This document shows, in pieces, positions 8,688 to 12,425 of a stretch of 36,048 nucleotides of DNA; positions within the stretch are counted from its first letter, which is position 1; each line of letters opens with the position of its first letter. The notes beneath the pieces were generated by a model, which was not told where the DNA came from, did not search any database, and was given only the letters and a program-made list of their open reading frames with translations. The position numbers and the translations under genes were made by a program. Source of the DNA: Methyloceanibacter sp. (GTDB lineage Bacteria; Pseudomonadota; Alphaproteobacteria; Rhizobiales; Methyloligellaceae); the NCBI GenBank assembly GCA_014380485.1, contig JACMJU010000077.1, positions 1 to 36,048 of the forward strand, read 5' to 3'.

Positions 8688-9503
8688 TCACTCAATCACG
8701 AAATCGGCGATGACCGGGACATGGTCGGACGTGCGCGGCCAATCGCGCGCCTCGTCGAGAACCGTCATAGCGCGCGCCGCGCCGTCGAGAGCAGGCGTCA
8801 TCCAGATATGGTCGAGGCGCCGGCCGCGATTGGAGGCCCGCCAGTCGCGATTGCGGTAGCTCCACCAGGTGAACAGCTTCTTCTCGGCGGGAACATGTCG
8901 GCGCATCACGTCCACCCAGCCATGAGAGGCCTGGACGCGTTCGAGGCGCTCGACTTCGGCCGGAGTGTGGCTCACCACTTTGAGCAACTGCCGGTGCGAC
9001 CACACGTCGGTCGGAAGCGGCGCGACATTCAGATCGCCGGCCATGATCATGCGGATCTTGGTCCTTCCGCGCATGGCGCCGAACCAGGACGCGAGCGCCT
9101 CGAGGAATTCGAGTTTGTGGCGGAACTTCTCATTGAGCGCGGGGTCGGGTATGTCGCCGCCGGCCGGGACATAGACATTGTGCAGCACGAGAGGCTTCGC
9201 GCCCCCGCCCTCAAGCACGACGGACAGATGGCGCGCATGTCCGCGCCCGCAAATGTCGCGACGCTCCATGAGCGTGAAGGGAAGGCGGGAGAGCGTGGCG
9301 ACGCCGTGATACCCTTTCTGGCCCGCGACCGCGATATGGGGAAAGCCAAGCGCGCCAAGCTCGCGAGCGGGGAATTTTCCCTCGATGCATTTGATCTCTT
9401 GCAGGCAAAGCATGTCGGGCCGGTGAGCCCGCACGAAGCGGCTGACGAGATCGAGCCGGAGCCTGACGGAGTTGATGTTCCAGGTGGCGAGGCGGAACCG
9501 CAT
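8688..9503 (-). CDS. xthA: Exodeoxyribonuclease III family (AP endonuclease)
   Basis: Exonuclease III/AP endonuclease acting in base excision repair, 271 residues from the ATG at 9503 (MRFRLATWNINSVR). An in-frame upstream start at 9566 would add 21 unconserved residues. Catalytic signatures of the EEP fold are intact: N9/N11 in WNIN, E36 in LQEIK, GYHGVA, Y/N region HNVYVPAGGD, GDLNVAP, LDHIW and the terminal SDHVPV. About 100 bp upstream lies the terminator of small RNA unit A, transcribed in the same direction. Confidence 0.93.
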   Translation of the reverse strand: MRFRLATWNINSVRLRLDLVSRFVRAHRPDMLCLQEIKCIEGKFPARELGALGFPHIAVAGQKGYHGVATLSRLPFTLMERRDICGRGHARHLSVVLEGGGAKPLVLHNVYVPAGGDIPDPALNEKFRHKLEFLEALASWFGAMRGRTKIRMIMAGDLNVAPLPTDVWSHRQLLKVVSHTPAEVERLERVQASHGWVDVMRRHVPAEKKLFTWWSYRNRDWRASNRGRRLDHIWMTPALDGAARAMTVLDEARDWPRTSDHVPVIADFVIE

Positions 9504-9599
9504 GGGACGGCAAGGATCGGTGTGCGCGCGAGCGAAAGCAAGCCGGGCGGGCTCAGGCTTCCACAACTCGCGCGGAGGTTTGGCGCGAAGGAGACGCTC

Positions 9600-9691
9600 A
9601 CAAAGAAGAAGCCCCGGAGACGGGGGGGACTCGGGGCTTCTCCGGTTCCGTTTGGGGGGAACCTGTGACGGGGGAGGGAAGCCCCGTCACT
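9600..9691 (-). ncRNA. Candidate small RNA A (C-rich loops, three stem-loops)
   Basis: About 92 nt on the minus strand, read from high to low coordinates. The first stem-loop (9690-9665) has the perfect 9-bp stem GTGACGGGG/CCCCGTCAC with loop CTTCCCTC. The second (9663-9644) has stem GGTTCC/GGAACC with loop CCCCAAAC. The third is a terminator (9640-9608) with stem GAAGCCCCG/CGGGGCTTC around a loop containing GTCCCCCCCGTC, followed by TTCTTTG. On the plus strand the last hairpin is not followed by T residues, so the minus orientation is preferred. Unit C (10611-10709) has the same three elements in the same order. The loops UUCCCUC(C) and C7 could pair with purine-rich ribosome-binding sites. 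No expression evidence is available. Confidence 0.6.
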
Positions 9692-9697
9692 GCAACC

Positions 9698-9725
9698 TAG
9701 ATAGCCAGCGCCGGGGCCGTTTCAA
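9698..9725 (-). promoter_or_regulatory. Promoter of small RNA A
   Basis: Minus strand: TTGAAA (9725-9720), 16-bp spacer, TATCTA (9703-9698), then 7 bp (GGTTGCA) to the first stem-loop. The 16-bp spacer and 7-bp discriminator are exactly those of unit C. Within GCTATCTA it also resembles the Caulobacter-type GCTANAWC element. Confidence 0.5.
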
Positions 9726-9771
9726 CCCCCGACACGACGAGGCTGCTTTTTCCAGTCCCAAGCGGTCGAAG

Positions 9772-9981
9772 CTACGTAAGCCAGCTGTCGAAGTCTGATA
9801 GGACGTGGTCAATGCGATGCTTGGCGTCGGCCAACGCCTCGTCCTTCTGTGGCGTCAAAATATGCAGAGTCGATTGCGGCAAGATGGGGAGGTTGGAGCG
9901 CGTGGGAGAGATACTGACGCACCAATTTGACCGCTCACGCCGGGGTTCAATCTGGTATCCGCGATAACGGTAGTATTCCAT
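9772..9981 (-). CDS. Small conserved-looking hypothetical protein (69 aa)
   Basis: A 69-residue protein starting MEYYRYRGYQIEP and containing WCVSISPTR, LPILPQSTL and a C-terminal helix (ALADAKHRIDHVLSD). I recall short proteins of this pattern (YRGYxIxP...WCVxIxPTR) in Bradyrhizobium-type genomes, where they are annotated only as hypothetical; I cannot verify this here. The start at 9981 has an AGGAG ribosome-binding site 7 bases upstream, half inside a small hairpin. No signal peptide, membrane segment or Cys cluster is present, and function is unknown. It lies between small RNA units B (upstream) and A (downstream), all on the minus strand. Confidence 0.65.
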   Translation of the reverse strand: MEYYRYRGYQIEPRRERSNWCVSISPTRSNLPILPQSTLHILTPQKDEALADAKHRIDHVLSDFDSWLT

Positions 9982-9985
9982 TGCC

Positions 9986-10003
9986 GGGCTCCTGTAAGAG
10001 CCC
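9986..10003 (-). promoter_or_regulatory. Hairpin covering the ribosome-binding site of the 69-aa gene
   Basis: Perfect 6-bp stem GGGCTC/GAGCCC with loop TTACAG (minus strand), 4 bases before the ATG at 9981. The AGGAG (9993-9989) lies half in the loop and half in the 3' arm, so folding would limit ribosome access. A regulatory role is inferred. Confidence 0.35.
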
Positions 10004-10053
10004 CCGTCGTTGACCTAACTCGCGCCAAGAAACATTGTTCAAGCCTCGCTTGC

Positions 10054-10242
10054 AAAAAAGAAGAAGCCCCGGTCGCAGGGGGAGCGCGGGGCTTCTTCGG
10101 AACTACCATGCAATCGAGTTCGGCGGGATGACGCAGGGGTCTGGGGGGTACCGCGCCGAACTCCTCGTATAACGCCATCGCCCCGATCTTGTTCCCCGGC
10201 CAAGTGGGTTCTCGTTAGGAGAATAAGGAATGTCAGTTTGGC
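10054..10242 (-). ncRNA. Candidate small RNA B (C-rich loops)
   Basis: About 189 nt on the minus strand from the promoter at 10276-10249. Near the 5' end a small hairpin (10223-10209, stem TTCTC/GAGAA) presents CTAAC within TCTCCTAACG, which contains the anti-Shine-Dalgarno core CUCCU. A long hairpin (10163-10116) has a perfect 10-bp stem GAGTTCGGCG/CGCCGAACTC and a 28-base loop containing CCCCCC and CCCC. The terminator (10098-10060) has a 12-bp stem GAAGAAGCCCCG/CGGGGCTTCTTC, an inner CGC/GCG, loop TCCCCCT and a perfect T6 tail. This is the strongest terminator of the array. The start point depends on the predicted promoter and could be wrong. Confidence 0.5.
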
Positions 10243-10248
10243 TTTTCG

Positions 10249-10276
10249 CCCATAACCCATCCTCCTTGGTGTTCAA
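10249..10276 (-). promoter_or_regulatory. Promoter of small RNA B
   Basis: Minus strand: TTGAAC (10276-10271), 16-bp spacer, TATGGG (10254-10249). The spacing equals that of units A and C. An alternative -10-like TATACG at 10171-10166 lies too close to the long stem-loop to serve it. Confidence 0.4.
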
Positions 10277-10610
10277 CCCCTCAAGTTCGGTTCCGTCCAG
10301 TCGTGCTCGCTTACGTCGACGAGTTGAGCCGCATTAGAGGCTACGGCAAAGGTCGGTCGGGAGTGATAAAACGCGTTGTCGAAAATGGCATTGCGCGAGA
10401 ACTAAGGCGCAACATTCCTCAAACAAAAAAACGCTGATGACATGGCGGAAAAGGAAGCTGCCAGTGATGACGAAGGCTAGAGCGAAGGGAGACGATTCAC
10501 AAAGAAGCGCTTCATCGACAAGGCCCGGCCTGAGAACTTGGCTGCGATGAAGACGAGGCTGCTTTTGAGAAGCGGCTAAGAAAGATCGCGAAGGCTCAGC
10601 CGCCGGCACC
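10277..10610. other. Interval between small RNA units B and C
   Basis: About 330 bases without an intact gene that I can support. The only recognisable content is the decayed small gene at 10442-10647 on the plus strand, and a 26-base segment (10482-10507) that is 23/26 identical to 9585-9608 beside unit A. The long minus-strand frame crossing it (10334-10720) runs through the stem-loops of unit C and looks accidental. Confidence 0.5.
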
Positions 10611-10647
10611 AGAAAAGAAGAAGCCCCGGAGGACGGGGGGGACCTGA
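10442..10647 (+). pseudogene. Decayed small protein gene (stop plus frameshift)
   Basis: Plus-strand fragments read like one short charged protein in pieces. The frame from ATG 10442 gives MAEKEAASDDEG and a TAG at 10478. The same frame continues with RRFTKKRFIDKAR. After five extra bases (cctga, 10529-10533) another frame continues ELGCDEDEAAFEKRLRKIAK and ends with a Lys/Pro-rich tail at TGA 10645-10647. The join FIDKAR-ELGCDEDEAAFE resembles C-terminal parts of small hypothetical proteins of Rhizobiales that I remember; this is not verified. If correct, the gene carries a stop codon and a 5-base insertion. Its last 28 bases overlap the terminator stem of small RNA C on the other strand. 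Confidence 0.4.
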
Positions 10648-10709
10648 ACCGGGGCTTCTGGGTCCTTATTGGGGGGACCTTTGTGATGGGAGAGGGAACG
10701 CCCATCACT
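10611..10709 (-). ncRNA. Candidate small RNA C (paralog of A)
   Basis: About 99 nt on the minus strand with the same three stem-loops as unit A. The first (10708-10683) has stem GTGATGGG/CCCATCAC and loop CGTTCCCTCT. The second (10679-10661) has stem GGTCC/GGACC and loop CCCCAATAA. The terminator (10658-10620) has the 10-bp stem GAAGCCCCGG/CCGGGGCTTC, an inner AGG/CCT and the loop core TCCCCCCCGT, followed by TTCTTTTCTGG. Relative to A, the fifth pair of the first stem changes from C-G to T-A with both sides altered, so pairing is kept. The second stem is one pair shorter. Conserved loop sequences on changing stems are what a structured RNA under selection would show. Confidence 0.65.
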
Positions 10710-10715
10710 CGAAAC

Positions 10716-10743
10716 GACATAGCACCTCAGGGATTGAGGACAA
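10716..10743 (-). promoter_or_regulatory. Promoter of small RNA C
   Basis: Minus strand: TTGTCC (10743-10738), 16-bp spacer, TATGTC (10721-10716) inside GCTATGTC (GCTANAWC-like), then 7 bp (GTTTCGA) to the first stem-loop. Geometry is identical to unit A although the spacer sequence is unrelated. Confidence 0.5.
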
Positions 10744-10770
10744 CCCCTCGGAGAATGAACTTTTTGTCAT

Positions 10771-10898
10771 GAAATAGAAGAAGCCCCGGCCAAGGTGGTT
10801 GACCGGGGCTTCCCAACCAAAGGGGTGATCGCAGGGTAACAATCACCGCGATGACCCATAGCACAACCCCGGCCAAGTGAGCCGGGGTTTTTCGTTAG
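10771..10898 (-). ncRNA. Candidate small RNA D
   Basis: Minus-strand unit of about 80-130 nt; the 5' end is uncertain. If it starts from the promoter at 10931-10904, it begins near TCTCCTAACG, shared with unit B, then a hairpin (10889-10865, stem AACCCCGGC/GCCGGGGTT). A second stem-loop (10847-10824) has stem GGTGAT/ATCACC and loop TGTTACCCTGCG, similar in place to the first stem-loops of A and C. The terminator (10812-10780) has the array stem GAAGCCCCGG/CCGGGGCTTC and a tail TTCTATTTC. A shorter transcript could start from GTGCTATGGG (10863-10855), which matches the -10 of unit C but lacks a good -35. On the plus strand the 10865-10889 hairpin is followed by T5 and could terminate an opposing transcript. 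Confidence 0.45.
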
Positions 10899-10903
10899 GA
10901 GAG

Positions 10904-10931
10904 CAGTTATGGACTGGGCTTACCTATTCAA
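10904..10931 (-). promoter_or_regulatory. Possible promoter of small RNA D
   Basis: Minus strand: TTGAAT (10931-10926), 16-bp spacer, TAACTG (10909-10904). The -35 and spacing match the other units; the -10 is weak. Confidence 0.3.
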
Positions 10932-11151
10932 CCTTCCGTTGGTTCTGGACGGTCGGAAAGACCCCCCTCGATCACAAGTGGTTCCCATCGGCCCCGGAGC
11001 TTCTTCTTTAACGTCAAGAGTGAGGCAATGTGCCGCGCAATCTTTAGGTCTAAGCGCGGATCGCCCCGCAGTGGGGTCCGCTCGGCCATCTGCCCCTCCC
11101 TGGTTTCAACCGGGGGTTAGATAGGGTTGGTTTATCCAGTATACGATCCCC
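10932..11151. other. Interval between small RNA units D and E
   Basis: No gene is supported here. On the minus strand there is a hairpin (11081-11056: GCGGA, CCCC, loop ACTGC, GGGG, 3-base bulge, TCCGC) and a C-rich segment TAACCCCCGG (near 11120-11111). They could be a further unit, but no U-tailed terminator follows. The plus-strand 71-codon frame (10909-11124) has a good-looking ribosome-binding site, but that site is the antisense image of the CUCCUAAC element of unit D and the protein is low-complexity, so I do not call it. Confidence 0.4.
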
Positions 11152-11302
11152 AAAAGAAAGGCGCCCAACCGCTGCGCGTGGTTGGGCGCCAGAAGCGCGT
11201 TTTTTTTCGCGCGCGTGCCGGGAGGGAAGCCGGCACGAGCGAACCACATCTTCGGCTAGACGGGGGGCACTACCGATGAAAAGCGACGTGGTCCGCTTCT
11301 AG
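11152..11302 (-). ncRNA. Candidate small RNA E (four stem-loops)
   Basis: About 151 nt on the minus strand. The first domain is closed by GCGGACCAC/GTGGTTCGC (11296-11288 with 11247-11239, one G-U pair). It holds an inner hairpin (11275-11253) whose loop TGCCCCCCGT shares CCCCCCGT with the terminator loops of A and C. The second stem-loop (11237-11214) has 8 bp CGTGCCGG/CCGGCACG and loop CTTCCCTC, identical to the first loop of A. The third is GCGCG/CGCGC around eight A residues (11212-11195). The terminator (11190-11160) has an 11-bp stem GGCGCCCAACC/GGTTGGGCGCC and tail TTTCTTTT. The terminator stem differs from A-D, while the loop motifs are shared. Confidence 0.55.
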
Positions 11303-11308
11303 GATCCA

Positions 11309-11337
11309 CACATAGTTAGATTTCGCGCCGATTTCAA
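11309..11337 (-). promoter_or_regulatory. Promoter of small RNA E
   Basis: Minus strand: TTGAAA (11337-11332), 17-bp spacer, TATGTG (11314-11309). It shares the -35 of unit A and a TATGT -10 like unit C. It lies about 140 bp downstream of the lolA stop. Confidence 0.5.
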
Positions 11338-11474
11338 CCGGCGCTCCGGGAAAAATTTAACACGACGTAAACGGAACCCCAACCTTGAGGTCAAGAGCTT
11401 GATTCGGTTACATTTTCACGCGAGGTCAGGCGGCGCGGAAGGGGGCCGGAATGCGTGCCCGGGTCCAGGCACCC

Positions 11475-12323
11475 CTAGCGAAAGGGCTGGAAACCCTCCT
11501 TGGCGGTAAAGAAATCGGCCGCCACCTTACGTCCCGAAACGACGTCGTTAACTGTGACCCGCGTGGTTAATCCTTGTGCGTCGGTGATCGCCCACTCTTT
11601 AAGCTGAAGCTCCGCGCCGCTCTCGAAGATCAGCCTGATACTTCCCGCGGCGTCGCCCGACTTGTCTTCCAATGTGATGGCAAGCGTTCCCTCTTGGCTC
11701 TCGACCCCGGCAATGCGGGCATCGCGTGCGAGGTCGACCGCCTCGGAGAGAAGCAATCGGAAGGGCGTCGATTGGATCGGATATTTCTCCACGGTTCTTA
11801 AGTCGGAATCCTCGATGGCGAGATGACTGCCGTCAGCCACGATGCGCAGCGCGCTCGGCGGTGCGTAGTCGAATCTCACCTTTCCCGGTCTTTGCACATA
11901 GAAGCGCCCGGTGGAGTGCTTATCGGTGGAATCCACCTGCTCGAAGCTGCCTTGCAGATTGGTGATGTTGTTGAAATAGGCGTTGATGCGCTCAACGGCC
12001 TTGGCCTGCTCCAGTCCGATGAGAGGGGTCGCCGCTTGCGCCGCCTCGACGGCCGCCTCCCAGCCAGCTCCCTCGTCGACTGCGGCGGGAACGATCTCAT
12101 CGGAAGGGGACGGGGTTCTGGTCGCTCCGGTCTGATCGCCGGGCAAAGGCCCCGGCGCGTCTTCCGGTTCGGTCAGACCCTGTGGCGTCGTCGGAGGGCT
12201 TGGGGCGGGGGGTGTCTTCGCGACCGAGCTCGAAGCGTCCTGGGCAAGAGCGGTCCCGATCCAGAGAAAGATGGCGAGTGGCAGCCCAAAGAATAGCCCG
12301 GCGGCTGTGCGGCTAATCATCAA
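11475..12323 (-). CDS. lolA: Outer-membrane lipoprotein carrier LolA family protein
   Basis: Periplasmic carrier that moves lipoproteins from LolCDE to the outer membrane (family role). The protein is 282 residues, longer than the roughly 200 of E. coli LolA. It has a signal peptide (MMISRTAAGLFFG..., hydrophobic core, cleavage near TALAQ, residues 26-28). A Pro/Thr/Glu-rich linker covers about 30-95, and the LolA domain runs from about 105 (AKAVERINAYFNNI, LQGSFEQVD) to the end. RFYVQRPGKVRFDYAPPS is the family core. The domain continues to FTAKEGFQPFR, so it is complete. It follows ftsK by 102 bp on the same strand; ftsK-lolA linkage is usual in Hyphomicrobiales. Small RNA unit E starts about 140 bp downstream. 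Confidence 0.88.
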   Translation of the reverse strand: MMISRTAAGLFFGLPLAIFLWIGTALAQDASSSVAKTPPAPSPPTTPQGLTEPEDAPGPLPGDQTGATRTPSPSDEIVPAAVDEGAGWEAAVEAAQAATPLIGLEQAKAVERINAYFNNITNLQGSFEQVDSTDKHSTGRFYVQRPGKVRFDYAPPSALRIVADGSHLAIEDSDLRTVEKYPIQSTPFRLLLSEAVDLARDARIAGVESQEGTLAITLEDKSGDAAGSIRLIFESGAELQLKEWAITDAQGLTTRVTVNDVVSGRKVAADFFTAKEGFQPFR

Positions 12324-12425
12324 CCCCCCTCCGGCGACCGGCGTGGCTCAAGACCTAAGAGGCAACCGATAGATGATTCCGGTAAATCTGGTCAACTTCT
12401 TGGCAAGGATGGGCTTTGCAGCCGG

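Noticed and set aside
10230-10337. 35-codon plus-strand ORF after GTTAGGAGAATAAGGA
   Set aside because: Same reason as the 10909 ORF: antisense image of a shared RNA element, with a Ser/Arg-rich product.
10334-10720. 128-codon minus-strand ORF
   Set aside because: It runs through all three stem-loops of small RNA C, has no ribosome-binding site and low-complexity composition.
9600-10812. CRISPR-like array of GAAGCCCCGG repeats
   Set aside because: Repeats are hairpin arms with irregular spacing of about 160-450 bp, and no cas genes are present.
10985-11015. Possible inverted relic of the array terminator (CCCCGGAGCTTCTTCTTT on the plus strand)
   Set aside because: Only the 3' arm and tail resemble the array; there is no partner arm, so it may be chance.
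10909-11124. 71-codon plus-strand ORF with a good-looking AGGAGA site
   Set aside because: The site is the complement of the CUCCUAAC element shared by units B and D; the protein has no recognisable features.
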